Below are positions 35,864 to 44,913 of a stretch of DNA of 64,000 nt, one piece after another. The position numbers and the translations under genes are program-made. Origin of the DNA: UBA4421 sp002704225 (lineage in GTDB: Bacteria; Pseudomonadota; Gammaproteobacteria; Pseudomonadales; Azotimanducaceae). The stretch spans positions 1 to 64,000 of the forward strand of contig CACDWG010000009.1 of NCBI GenBank assembly GCA_902556425.1, written 5' to 3'. The notes beneath the pieces are model-generated. The model was given only the letters and a program-made list of their open reading frames with translations, made no database searches and was not told where the DNA came from. Positions within the stretch are counted from its first letter, which is position 1. The number at the start of each line of letters is the position of its first letter.

Positions 35864-35923
35864 GTCCCGTCCTCTCGATGGCTTCTTCTCGACAGGTGTT
35901 TGACGAAGCGCTTAAGTCAAAGA

Positions 35924-35961
35924 GTTTTCGAAAGGCGGCTTAACAGCCGCTGTCCGAAAAC
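35924..35961. terminator. Two-tier hairpin between convergent genes
   Basis: Outer arms GTTTTCG/CGAAAAC (7 bp) enclose a perfect inner stem GCGGCT/AGCCGC with loop TAAC. It lies in the 113-bp gap between the DUF1330 and D-aminoacylase-like stops. There is no run of T on either side, so its terminator role is uncertain. Confidence 0.4.
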
Positions 35962-35976
35962 ACGACATTCCACGCA

Positions 35977-37677
35977 TCAACCACGCACAAAGCTGCGAAT
36001 TACCTCTCCCGGCCGGTGTCCGGTGTGCACGCCGTTTTGTACAACGACCTGCCCCGCGACAATTGTCGCGTCGTAGCCTCGGCTTTTGACGATGAAACGC
36101 CCGCCACCATGTGGAAAATCGTTCACGTACTCCGGGTGGCAGGTATGCAGGTTTTCATAATCTATTACGTTGATGTCTGCATGCCATCCTTCCCGCAGTT
36201 CGCCGCGTTCCTTCAGTCCGATGATTTGTGCTGACTTGCCGGTGATGCGGTGAATCGCCTCTGGCAGGCTATAAACACCCTGCTTTCGGGTCAGTTCGCT
36301 CAGCAAGACAGTAGGAGAGTCCGTGTCGGTGAAAAACCCCACATGAGCACCGGCGTCGCCCAGCATGGGCACAACATGGGGCAGCCGCATGTAGTTCCAT
36401 TGGTTTTCGAGATTTCCGCCGAACATCCAGTAGTTGAAAAATTCGCGGCCTTCAGAGGCCAGCAGCCGATCCACGTAGACTTCTACCGGGTCTTTGCCCG
36501 CGGATTCCGCAAGCTGTAACAAGCTCGCTTGTCGTCCGAAATCCAAGTTCGGCGTTTGCTCGTTGCCAAACGGGTGCAGCATGGGGGCCAGATGCTTCAT
36601 GTCCCCGGACGCGATGCCTTCGGCAATTAAGTTTGCTCGCGTGGTGGCGTTTTTGAGAGCGTCAACTCGGGCGGACACAGAGGGCAGTGCCATCAGGTCA
36701 CGCCAAGCGGCGGACTTTTTGGTGAACGGCGAGAGTTGAGCGAGGCCAAAGAAGGCGCCGCTCGGGCGGGTATGGCATATGCTCGCTAATCGTTTACCGC
36801 CGGTATTTTGCTCTTCAAAAAAAGCCTCCCAGCGCGCAACGCCACCGTCGCCTTCTGCACCAGTGCCGCCAGAGAACAACACCTGGCAACCGAGATCTGT
36901 GGCATCGCGGAACATCTGCAACTCGGTTTCAAAGCGTGTTTGCATGTCGTTCGCTGACTGGAACAACGCGCCGTGGCCGCCACCGGCGACGACGGCCTCT
37001 TGGATCGCCTTGGTCTCCCTCAGGTCTGCCCAAGTGCCGGGTGTGCATCTGCCGTCGGGAACGGTATGCAGTAAAAAACGCGAGGTCGAAAAGCCGACGG
37101 CGCCTTCCTCTACGGACTGTTTGACCATCTGCGCGATGTGTTCAAGTTCTCGGTCGTCGGGTTGCGCGCCTTCGTCCATGCTTCTATCGCCCATGGCTTC
37201 GTAACGAATCGCCGAGTGGCCGGCCAGACCAACCACATTGAGCGCAGGTTGCAGAGACTGCACGGAATCCAAATACTCGCCATAGCTGGTCCAGTCCCAA
37301 GGCAGGCCATCCATGATCGCATCCGCTGCGATGTCTTCGACAGACTCCATCAATTCCGCTAAATATCGACGATTCTTGGGGCTGCAGGGGGCAAAGGTAA
37401 CGCCGCAATTCCCGATCATCGCAGTGGTGACGCCGTGGTAAGAGCTTGAGCTCATTAAGGGGTCCCAGCCAATCTGGGCATCCAGATGTGTGTGTAAATC
37501 AACGAAGCCCGGGGTGACGATTTTGCCTGAAGCATCCAGGGTGTCCTTTGCCGTCGCGCCTGATAAGTCGCCAATGCGTTTGATTCGTCCGTCGCTGATG
37601 GCGACGTCAGCCCTGATCGCGTCAGCCCCACTGCCATCGATGACCGACCCGCCCGCTATGATGAGATCGTATTCCAT
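35977..37677 (-). CDS. N-acyl-D-amino-acid deacylase family amidohydrolase
   Basis: A 566-residue zinc amidohydrolase of the D-aminoacylase (COG3653) type. Metal site GFVDLHTHLDAQ, then the cysteine-containing MIGNCGVTFAPC typical for the family, LAGHSAIRYEAMG, and the C-terminal MLGDAGAHVGFFTDTDSPT. Family members deacylate N-acyl-D-amino acids or related amides; many marine homologues have unknown substrates. It is divergent from the SDR at 37832. Confidence 0.87.
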   Translation of the reverse strand: MEYDLIIAGGSVIDGSGADAIRADVAISDGRIKRIGDLSGATAKDTLDASGKIVTPGFVDLHTHLDAQIGWDPLMSSSSYHGVTTAMIGNCGVTFAPCSPKNRRYLAELMESVEDIAADAIMDGLPWDWTSYGEYLDSVQSLQPALNVVGLAGHSAIRYEAMGDRSMDEGAQPDDRELEHIAQMVKQSVEEGAVGFSTSRFLLHTVPDGRCTPGTWADLRETKAIQEAVVAGGGHGALFQSANDMQTRFETELQMFRDATDLGCQVLFSGGTGAEGDGGVARWEAFFEEQNTGGKRLASICHTRPSGAFFGLAQLSPFTKKSAAWRDLMALPSVSARVDALKNATTRANLIAEGIASGDMKHLAPMLHPFGNEQTPNLDFGRQASLLQLAESAGKDPVEVYVDRLLASEGREFFNYWMFGGNLENQWNYMRLPHVVPMLGDAGAHVGFFTDTDSPTVLLSELTRKQGVYSLPEAIHRITGKSAQIIGLKERGELREGWHADINVIDYENLHTCHPEYVNDFPHGGGRFIVKSRGYDATIVAGQVVVQNGVHTGHRPGEVIRSFVRG

Positions 37678-37831
37678 TCCCTAGCCCTCCTCGAAATGTC
37701 GATTTTATTGTTATCCCATACGCTCAGAAAATGCCGTTTGGCACGCGCCGCGTCAAGCTGGCCCTGGGTCTTGACGAACCAAGCAAATCGAATCCATCCT
37801 AAGAGCGGAAGCACCAAAAAGGGAGGAGAGC

Positions 37832-38530
37832 ATGGCTGATGTGGCACTTGTGACCGGTGTAGGGCCGGGCACCGGCAAATCGATTGTCGAGCGGTTTGCG
37901 GCGGCGGGCTACACCGTGGCAATGCTTGCCCGCTCGGGAGAGCGGCTAGCGCAAATTGAATCAGCAACGCCAAATACTCACGCCTTCGTTTGCGACGTGG
38001 CCAATGATGCGGGGCTTGCCGAGACGTTGTCGGCGGTTCGAGAATCCCTCGGCGCGCCCAATATTGTTATTCACAACGCGGTTGGTGCCGAGCGGGGCAC
38101 TTACGCGGAGGTTGATCCACAAAACATGCGGCGCGCGTTTGAGATCAACACCATGGCGTTGCTGTCGTTAGCCAAAGAACTGATACCTGATATGGAGGCA
38201 TCCGGTGGCGGTGCGCTAATCTGCACCGGCAACACGTCTGCCTATCGTGGCAGAGCGCGTTTTGCTGGGTTCGCCCCGACCAAGGCCGCCCAGCGCATAC
38301 TCCTGGAGAGCATTGCCCGGGAGGCAGGTCCCAAGGGTGTGCACGCAGCCTACGTCGCAATCGATGCTGTGATTGATCTTGAATGGACGCGCAAGTTTTT
38401 TGCCGGCAAGCCGGATGAGTTCTTTTGTCAGCCCAGCGATATCGCCGAGGAAGTATTCCGTATTGCACATCAGCCACGTAGCGCGTGGTCGTTTGAATCC
38501 GTTATTCGGCCCTATGGAGAGGTTTGGTAG
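37832..38530 (+). CDS. SDR-family protein with Phe in place of the catalytic Tyr
   Basis: A 232-residue Rossmann-fold SDR. Cofactor loop TGVGPGTGKSI is intact and HNAVGAERG replaces the NNAG motif. At the active site FAGFAPTKAA has Phe where the Tyr of Y-x3-K should be, so classical hydride-transfer catalysis is doubtful. A subgroup of SDRs with F-x3-K and the ending HVAxVxIDG is known from genomes; HAAYVAIDA fits it. It is 2 bp from the following GST gene and probably co-translated. AAGGGAGGAG lies just upstream of its ATG. Confidence 0.85.
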   Translation: MADVALVTGVGPGTGKSIVERFAAAGYTVAMLARSGERLAQIESATPNTHAFVCDVANDAGLAETLSAVRESLGAPNIVIHNAVGAERGTYAEVDPQNMRRAFEINTMALLSLAKELIPDMEASGGGALICTGNTSAYRGRARFAGFAPTKAAQRILLESIAREAGPKGVHAAYVAIDAVIDLEWTRKFFAGKPDEFFCQPSDIAEEVFRIAHQPRSAWSFESVIRPYGEVW

Positions 38531-38532
38531 TC

Positions 38533-39330
38533 ATGAGCGATCACGTACTTCGTATTTTTTCTTATTTGCCCAATCCGCGTGTTTGGAAAGCGTTGATTGC
38601 TGCGGACTATCTTGGGGTATCGGTGGAAGTGTTGGGCGACAAACCCAAAAACCTCGGTAACTGGCTTTGGGACTTTGACGCCCGTGAACTCGCGGAAGAA
38701 GAAAAAACCGAAGACAGCCCGCACGCGCGAGTGAGTCGGCGAGGTTTTTCTGGGGCGCTCTACAAAACCGATGCTTTCATGCGCACCCAGCCTTACGGCA
38801 CGGTGCCAGCGGCGTTTAGCCCGAACGGCGAGGTGGGCGTGTTTGAATCCAACAGTATCTTGCGCGCGGTTGCGCGATCGGCACCGGATGACAACGGCCT
38901 GTATGGTTTTACTCCGTTGGAAGCATCGCGCATCGACAGCTTCTTGGATGCGACACTGGTGTTTGGACGTGAAGCACAGGTGTATCTGCTGGGTATCGAT
39001 GGCATCTCCCAAGAATTGCATGCCCGAATGGCGGGGGCGTTTGAGTTTTATTTGGACGGTATCGAACGTGCTTTGGAACACTCTGCGTTTATTGTTGGCG
39101 ATCAAGTCACGATTGCCGATATCGCCTTTGCCTGCGATGCGAGTCAATTTTTACGCGAACGTCTTATGGGCGCTGGGCTCGAAGCGGCGTCACTGCCAGT
39201 GATCAGCGAAAACGCCGAGGCCACCTTTCCTCGCGCGTTTGCGCATCTGTCGACATTGATTGAGGACCCCGTCTTTAAGCGCTATCTCGGTGAATACACC
39301 GAACACTTTAGGGTCTTGCCATTGGCCTGA
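38533..39330 (+). CDS. Glutathione S-transferase family protein
   Basis: A 265-residue GST-fold protein: an N-terminal thioredoxin-like part with the VFESNSILRAVAR signature (the ES pair binds the glutathione glutamyl group) and an all-helical C-terminal domain with FIVGDQVTIADIAFACD. It carries an extra acidic insert around residues 40-65 not usual in small GSTs. The ATG at 38533 follows the SDR stop by 2 bp. Together the pair could process a glutathione adduct or an activated intermediate. Confidence 0.87.
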   Translation: MSDHVLRIFSYLPNPRVWKALIAADYLGVSVEVLGDKPKNLGNWLWDFDARELAEEEKTEDSPHARVSRRGFSGALYKTDAFMRTQPYGTVPAAFSPNGEVGVFESNSILRAVARSAPDDNGLYGFTPLEASRIDSFLDATLVFGREAQVYLLGIDGISQELHARMAGAFEFYLDGIERALEHSAFIVGDQVTIADIAFACDASQFLRERLMGAGLEAASLPVISENAEATFPRAFAHLSTLIEDPVFKRYLGEYTEHFRVLPLA

Positions 39331-39409
39331 TCGAGAAGGGGTGAAAGCCAAGATTTTAGGCGCAGATACCGACAATCAATCCAAGGCCGGTAAAGAGCGG
39401 GGTTACGCC

Positions 39410-40321
39410 TTATGCAGGGAGTGCCAGGAGATGCGCTGCAATTTCCTCTCGACTGGGCAAGGCGGTTTGTGCGCCGGTTTTTAAACAGGCCAGCGAACCC
39501 GCCACGCAGCCCCACTGCAGCGCAGTGCTGAAAGGCTCGCCCGCATCCAGCGCAGCGGCAAAAGCGCCGCAAAATGCATCACCCGCACCAACCGTATCGA
39601 TGGGGCTCACGGGTAAGGCAGGTATGGCGATTTGCTCGCCATGGTGGTCGGCCAAACATCCCTTCGCCCCCAGCGTGAGAACGACGGAATTTCCGGTCTG
39701 CTGCGCTACGTTGCTCAACAGTGATGCGGTACCGCCGCTTTTGGGCAAGCCCAAATGCAGGCCCAACTGGACTAACTCGATCTCGTTAACGACGAGAACG
39801 GTTACCTGACGCAACAGTTCAATCTCAACGGATTGCATGGGGGCCAAATTCCAGATGATCTTGGCCGAAATCTCATTGGCGTAGCCGATCGCCTGCGCCA
39901 TTTCGCCGACGGGTATTTCCATCTGTAGCAAAAGTAGGCCGCCTTTCTCTAGGCCGGTGTGTGTCAATTGGGCGTGAGAGGCATCTGCGTTTGCCCCTGC
40001 AAAAACGACGATGGCATTTTCGCCGTCACGATCCACGTTGATTGACGCGGTTCCTGTGGGCTGCTCGCTTAACGCCACCGCCTCAGTGTTTACACCGTCG
40101 GCCAGTAAGCCTGCTATGGCGATATGCCCCAACCCATCGTCCCCAACCGCGCCTGCCATATGTACGGTTGCCCCGGCTCTAGCCGCTGCGAGCGCTTGGT
40201 TGCCTCCCTTTCCACCGGGTAAAACAACCATGTCGGTTGCCAAAAGGGTTTCACCCGGAGCAGGTAGGGCAGGCACCTGAAAGACGTAATCCACGTTGAG
40301 AGAGCCGAATACGGTAATCAT
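39410..40321 (-). CDS. rbsK: Ribokinase (PfkB family)
   Basis: A 303-residue PfkB sugar kinase that phosphorylates D-ribose at O5. GGKGGNQALAAARAG is the first PfkB signature and DTVGAGDAFCGAFAAAL the second, with the catalytic aspartate in GAGDAF. The N-terminus VFGSLNVDYVFQVPALPAPGE is typical for ribokinase rather than fructokinase. It is divergent from the ADP-ribosylglycohydrolase-like gene, whose product could release ribose or ADP-ribose, so the two may form a ribose-salvage pair. No rbs transporter is nearby. Confidence 0.9.
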   Translation of the reverse strand: MITVFGSLNVDYVFQVPALPAPGETLLATDMVVLPGGKGGNQALAAARAGATVHMAGAVGDDGLGHIAIAGLLADGVNTEAVALSEQPTGTASINVDRDGENAIVVFAGANADASHAQLTHTGLEKGGLLLLQMEIPVGEMAQAIGYANEISAKIIWNLAPMQSVEIELLRQVTVLVVNEIELVQLGLHLGLPKSGGTASLLSNVAQQTGNSVVLTLGAKGCLADHHGEQIAIPALPVSPIDTVGAGDAFCGAFAAALDAGEPFSTALQWGCVAGSLACLKTGAQTALPSREEIAAHLLALPA

Positions 40322-40339
40322 AGGGTACCTTTTGTCAGG

Positions 40340-40351
40340 GGTCTAAAGACC
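40340..40351. promoter_or_regulatory. Inverted repeat between rbsK and glycohydrolase genes
   Basis: GGTCTAAAGACC has 5-bp inverted arms around AA and lies in the 92-bp gap between the divergent starts. It could be a shared operator, but no regulator gene is adjacent. Confidence 0.25.
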
Positions 40352-40413
40352 TTGCGTTAATCCTAGGGTCTGCTAAGAATTCTTGCTCTCAGTGTACTAC
40401 CCAGGAGCGGTGA

Positions 40414-42489
40414 ATGACGTTACCAGAGGACTATGCCGAACGAGTGTATGCCGGTGTCTTAGGCAAAACCATTGGCGTGTATTTAGGGCGGCCTTTTGAA
40501 GGGTGGACCTATGACCGCATTCAAGCGCGGCTTGGTGACATTGAGTATTACGTGCACGACAAAGTAGGCGTGCCTCTGTTGGTCACCGACGACGATATCG
40601 CAGGTACATTCACATTTTTGCGGACTCTGATGGATAACGGCTTCGATCCGGAACTGTCTGCCGAGGCCATGGGGGATGGCTGGCTCAATTATTTGATCGA
40701 GGGAAAAACTGTGCTGTGGTGGGGCGGTCTGGGAAATTCCACCGAGCATACGGCCTATTTGCGCCTGAAAAACGGCGTGAAAGCGCCAGCCAGTGGTTCT
40801 GCAGCATTGAATTCCCAAGTGGTATCCGAGCAGATCGGAGCGCAGATTTTCATTGATGGCTGGGCCATGGTGTCGCCGGGTAATCCTGATCAAGCGGCAA
40901 GGCTCGCCGAGCGCGCAGCCATGGTGAGCCACGATGGCGAAGCGGTGCATGGCGCCGTGGTTTTGGCGGTTATGGAAGCCATGGCCTTCGTAGAGCGCGA
41001 TGCGAATCGCTTGCTGGACAAAGCATTGGAATACATCCCTGCGGATTCAGTGATAGCCGGTATGATTGGGGATATTCGACGATGGCATCAGCAGGAACCC
41101 GACTGGCGTGTGGCCCGGGAAATGTTGTCAGACCAATACGGTTACGATACGTATGGCGGCAATTGCCACATCGTGCCGAACCACGGCTTAATCGTCCTCG
41201 CCCTGTTGTACGGTAACGACGACTTCTCCGATACGCTGAAAATCATCAATACCTGCGGTTGGGACACCGACTGCAACTCGGGAAACCTAGCCTGTTTGAT
41301 GGGGATTAAGGAAGGCCTCGCCGGTATTGATGCGGGCGTGTCACAAGGGCGGGATTGGCGCGGGCCCATTGCCGATCGTATCTACGTGCCGACGGCAGAT
41401 CCGAGTTGGGGTATTTCCGATTGCGTTTTGGAGACCCAGCACATTGTGAATGCGGCATTGGCCTTGCGCGGAGATACAGCGTGGCGTCCAAAAAGCGGAG
41501 CGCAGTTCCATTTCGAAATGCCCGGCAGCTTGCAAGGTTTCACCGTGACCGACGGCGATGGTGTAATAACAAATCAGCTTGGCGTGAGTCAGGCAGGACA
41601 GCACGCACTGCGGCTACAGGGGCATGGATCGGCTCGATTCGGTACGCCCATATTTGCGCCAAGTGCAGATTTTGCGGCTTGGACAGAACAGTCTTGGAAT
41701 CCCTATCCGTTGATTGCCTCTCCGAGGGTGTATCCCGGCCAGCGACTTAGTGCCACGCTCTTGCAAGGTGGCGGCGCCAACGTCCGTCTCTATGTGGCCT
41801 TTTACGACGCTAATGACGACGTGCAGCGGGTATATTCTGCGCCGCAGGCGGTGGACGATCGCGCCGATCTGTCTTTTTTGATTCCTGAAGAGGCGTTCCC
41901 GGCATTCGAAGTGGGCGTGGAAACGGCAGGCACGGTCTATTTGGATTGTTTGAGTTGGTCGGGGGAACCGCGTTATATAGGCACGCGGCCGTCAGGTCGT
42001 CGTCGCGGCGGTTCGATGTGGCGTCGTTCATGGGTGAATGGTGTGGACGATTTCATGGCGATGCCATGGGTGGAACCTTTTCGTCTGATTCAAAACGCCG
42101 GTCGAGGTTTGCTGATTCAGGGTAATCGTGATTGGCGTGACATCGTCGTGAGCGCGGACGTATGTTGTCACTTGGGTGTTTGCGCTGGCGTAGCGGTTCG
42201 CGTTCAGGGTATGCGCCGCTACTACTCGCTGCTGCTGCATCGTTCGGGTGAGGTGCAAATCACGAAGGTCATAGGCGAAGAAACGGTGCTGGCGCGAGCG
42301 CCATTTGAGTGGGAATTGGGGCAAACCTATCAGCTGCAATTGTGCGTACGCGGTAATGACCTCATTGCCAGTGTTGACGGTAGAGAAGTGCTCACCGCAT
42401 CTGATGAGGCGTTTACCTGTGGCGGTATGGCCTTGGTAATCGAAGAAGGCAGGACTGCAACTCAGCAGATCGCGGTGGCACCGGCTTAG
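40414..42489 (+). CDS. ADP-ribosylglycohydrolase family protein with C-terminal beta domains
   Basis: A 691-residue protein. Residues 1-350 are an ADP-ribosylglycohydrolase (ARH/DraG) fold: GVLGKTIGVYLGRPFEG, a VTDDDIAGT metal cluster around residue 58, and GWDTDCNSGNLAC near residue 283 supplying further acidic ligands. Residues from about 365 to the end form two beta-rich segments that resemble carbohydrate-binding or concanavalin-like domains. There is no signal peptide, so it is probably cytoplasmic. Family members cleave N- or O-glycosidic ribosyl bonds; with ribokinase alongside, a nucleoside or ribosyl conjugate is a likely substrate. Confidence 0.83.
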   Translation: MTLPEDYAERVYAGVLGKTIGVYLGRPFEGWTYDRIQARLGDIEYYVHDKVGVPLLVTDDDIAGTFTFLRTLMDNGFDPELSAEAMGDGWLNYLIEGKTVLWWGGLGNSTEHTAYLRLKNGVKAPASGSAALNSQVVSEQIGAQIFIDGWAMVSPGNPDQAARLAERAAMVSHDGEAVHGAVVLAVMEAMAFVERDANRLLDKALEYIPADSVIAGMIGDIRRWHQQEPDWRVAREMLSDQYGYDTYGGNCHIVPNHGLIVLALLYGNDDFSDTLKIINTCGWDTDCNSGNLACLMGIKEGLAGIDAGVSQGRDWRGPIADRIYVPTADPSWGISDCVLETQHIVNAALALRGDTAWRPKSGAQFHFEMPGSLQGFTVTDGDGVITNQLGVSQAGQHALRLQGHGSARFGTPIFAPSADFAAWTEQSWNPYPLIASPRVYPGQRLSATLLQGGGANVRLYVAFYDANDDVQRVYSAPQAVDDRADLSFLIPEEAFPAFEVGVETAGTVYLDCLSWSGEPRYIGTRPSGRRRGGSMWRRSWVNGVDDFMAMPWVEPFRLIQNAGRGLLIQGNRDWRDIVVSADVCCHLGVCAGVAVRVQGMRRYYSLLLHRSGEVQITKVIGEETVLARAPFEWELGQTYQLQLCVRGNDLIASVDGREVLTASDEAFTCGGMALVIEEGRTATQQIAVAPA

Positions 42490-42538
42490 CTGCTGGTTGT
42501 GCGCCCTTGGGAATCAACGGGAAAACGGACGAGAAACC

Positions 42539-43864
42539 ATGACTGAATCGACGGCGGTTCCAAGAAACTTAGACGCGAGGTCTAACGCAGAAATCAAGGC
42601 GCGCTGGAAGATCGATTCAAGCACCCAGCCGGAAGACCGCCCCCTGGCCGAGCTTGATCCCGGTAACGGCGACTGGTTTGAGCAGGACAAGGAACTGCGC
42701 GTGTTTGAGCGTCTGCGAGAGCAATCCCCGGTACATCTGACCGAAGAGAGTCAATTTGGGCCCTACTGGTCCATTACCCGCTTCGACGACGTGAAGTACG
42801 TGGATACAAACCAACAACTGTTTTCCTCAGACATTATGAACGGTGGTATTCGTCTTGGCGGGCGCCCCTTGGACGAACCACCTCCCGATTTGTTCCATCT
42901 GCCCATGTTCATTATGGAAGATCAGCCGGTTCACGACGATCAGCGTAAAACCGTAGCACCCATGTTTACCGCGACCCGTTTGGCGGCCATGGGCGAACTG
43001 ATCCGCCAGCGCGCTGGGGCCATTCTCGATGGTCTGCCCAGAGGAGAAGATTTCAATTGGGTGCGAGAGGTATCCGTTGAGCTGACGGGTCAAATGCTCG
43101 CGACGTTGTTCGATGTGCCTCAAGAGGATCGGCACAAGTTAATTCACTGGTCCGACACGGTAGAGCGTATCGGCGATCCAGAGTATTTCGACAGTCCGGC
43201 TGAAGGTTTTGCGGAAATTTGGAAGTGTTTTGAGTATTTCAATGACATTTGGCAGGAACGCCAAGCGGCCACCATACCGGGAGAAGATCTGATTTCCTTC
43301 TTGGCGCATGGCGAGGCCACCAAGCACATGGCGCCGAATGAATTTCTCGGCAACGTGCTGCTGTTGATTGTGGGCGGCAACGACACCACGCGTAACTCCA
43401 TCAGCGCCGGTGTGCAGGCGCTGAATCAGTTCCCGGAGGAATACGACAAGCTGAAGGATAACTTGAGCCTGATACCAAACATGGTGTCGGAAATCGTGCG
43501 CTGGCAGAGTCCTGTTTCGCATATGTGTCGCACTGCCATGGCTGATGTGGAAATTGGCGGCCGGCAGATACGTAAGATGGACAAAATCGCCATTTGGTAC
43601 CTTTCGGGTAATCGTGATGAGAGTCGTTTTGCTGACGCGAATCGTCTGATTATCGACCGCCCAAACGTGAGGCAGCACCTAGCGTTTGGGTATGGTATCC
43701 ATCGATGCTTGGGTAACCGTCTGGCAGAAATGCAGCTGAAAATTCTGTGGGAGGAGATCATGGCGCGCTTCTCTCATGTGGAAGTCGCGGGCGACCCAAT
43801 CTACCTCAACTCCAGCTTCATTCGCGGCATCACTGAGCTGCCCGTCCGGGTTCACGATCGCTAG
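42539..43864 (+). CDS. Cytochrome P450, CYP153-like
   Basis: A 441-residue soluble class I P450. I-helix GGNDTTRNS, K-helix region EIVRWQSPVSHMCR, and haem-binding FGYGIHRCLGNRLAE with Cys390. FGPYWSITRFDDV, SVELTGQMLATLFD and NRDESRF are close to what I recall of CYP153 terminal alkane hydroxylases. The start ATG at 42539 follows the glycohydrolase stop by 49 bp. CYP153 enzymes need a ferredoxin and ferredoxin reductase; neither is adjacent, although an fpr gene is encoded at 22310-23065. Confidence 0.88.
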   Translation: MTESTAVPRNLDARSNAEIKARWKIDSSTQPEDRPLAELDPGNGDWFEQDKELRVFERLREQSPVHLTEESQFGPYWSITRFDDVKYVDTNQQLFSSDIMNGGIRLGGRPLDEPPPDLFHLPMFIMEDQPVHDDQRKTVAPMFTATRLAAMGELIRQRAGAILDGLPRGEDFNWVREVSVELTGQMLATLFDVPQEDRHKLIHWSDTVERIGDPEYFDSPAEGFAEIWKCFEYFNDIWQERQAATIPGEDLISFLAHGEATKHMAPNEFLGNVLLLIVGGNDTTRNSISAGVQALNQFPEEYDKLKDNLSLIPNMVSEIVRWQSPVSHMCRTAMADVEIGGRQIRKMDKIAIWYLSGNRDESRFADANRLIIDRPNVRQHLAFGYGIHRCLGNRLAEMQLKILWEEIMARFSHVEVAGDPIYLNSSFIRGITELPVRVHDR

Positions 43865-43867
43865 GCT

Positions 43868-44809
43868 TCAAGTCACCGGCAGCAGCGCTTGGCTAAGGTC
43901 CAGATACTTCTGGCCTTCGCCGGCGTAACCCAGTTCCAGCAAGTGAATGCCCGTTGAAACGATTTCCACAAAACCCCAGCTGATAATGGCTTGGTGTGAC
44001 ACATGAGTTTGTTCGGCAAGCCAAGTGGCTCGTTGTATCAGCACCCTGGTGGGGTCGGCGATTCGATAGGCCTCGATCCAGTTGCGCAATAAAATCCCTA
44101 GGTCGTATGCGGCTTCAAAGAACAGGCCGTCTGGATCCACCAGCTTGTAGTTTGTCGGTGCGGTCCCTGGTTCTGTCGGTGGTTCGGACAGGGTGTTGTG
44201 TTCATGGGCGTCACCGTGAACCAATACGAAAGCATCTTGCCGCCACTGCGAGCGGCGCAGATCAATATGGTGTAGGGCTCTGTGTACCAGCGCTTGTTCC
44301 ACCCGTCCGGATACCAGAGTCGGTGTGTGTTGGATGTGGTGGTACAGCCAATCGGCTTTCTTTGCCCCGTGAATCAGCTTCGACGGATCGATGTTCGCCT
44401 GCCAGCTGAATTGCAGTGCTCGGGTAATATGCTGCAGCTGTTGCTGGGTCGTGAGACCGCTGTTCGCAATGGGCGCACCAAGTTTTTCAATAACCAGCAC
44501 CCTTTGCTCTGGGTTTGCGCCGATCAGTTTGGCGTAGCCACGGCCTTTTGCAGCCTGTAGGCCCGCCAGTTCGGCGGTCATGCCTTGGTCATTGGGCATC
44601 AGGACTTTGACGACGCAATCAGTGCCATCGGCTCCTTGGGTTAACGCTAAATAGCTCTCTGATCCCCCGGGTAAGGTTTCGATGAATGTTAGATCGAACT
44701 CCTCCAGTGTTGTTCCCACGATGTCGTTGAGGCATTCAATCCATTGCTGCCCCCGCGGGCCGAGTAATTCGGCACGCCTGAGGGTGAGGTCTGAAGGTAC
44801 GGTGTTCAT
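43868..44809 (-). CDS. APH-type phosphotransferase
   Basis: A 313-residue protein of the aminoglycoside phosphotransferase/choline kinase-like fold. Brenner-type motif LVHGDAHEHN carries the catalytic aspartate, and VDPDGLFFEAAYDLG the metal aspartate in a slightly altered form (DPDG instead of DFE/DWE). Such proteins in non-resistant bacteria phosphorylate small metabolites; the substrate here is unknown. Its stop is 3 bp from the convergent P450 stop. Confidence 0.82.
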   Translation of the reverse strand: MNTVPSDLTLRRAELLGPRGQQWIECLNDIVGTTLEEFDLTFIETLPGGSESYLALTQGADGTDCVVKVLMPNDQGMTAELAGLQAAKGRGYAKLIGANPEQRVLVIEKLGAPIANSGLTTQQQLQHITRALQFSWQANIDPSKLIHGAKKADWLYHHIQHTPTLVSGRVEQALVHRALHHIDLRRSQWRQDAFVLVHGDAHEHNTLSEPPTEPGTAPTNYKLVDPDGLFFEAAYDLGILLRNWIEAYRIADPTRVLIQRATWLAEQTHVSHQAIISWGFVEIVSTGIHLLELGYAGEGQKYLDLSQALLPVT

Positions 44810-44913
44810 GGTTTGTGATCCATTAGCGCTCGTGTGTCCGAGGTATTATTACCGTTTTCTGCGCCGTAGAATGCGGGCGTTTTACATTCAAAAGCTAATG
44901 CAAGGAGGGTTCG

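Noticed and set aside
38512..39147. 211-residue minus-strand frame opposite the GST gene
   Set aside because: Composition is shadow-like and the GST signature is on the plus strand.
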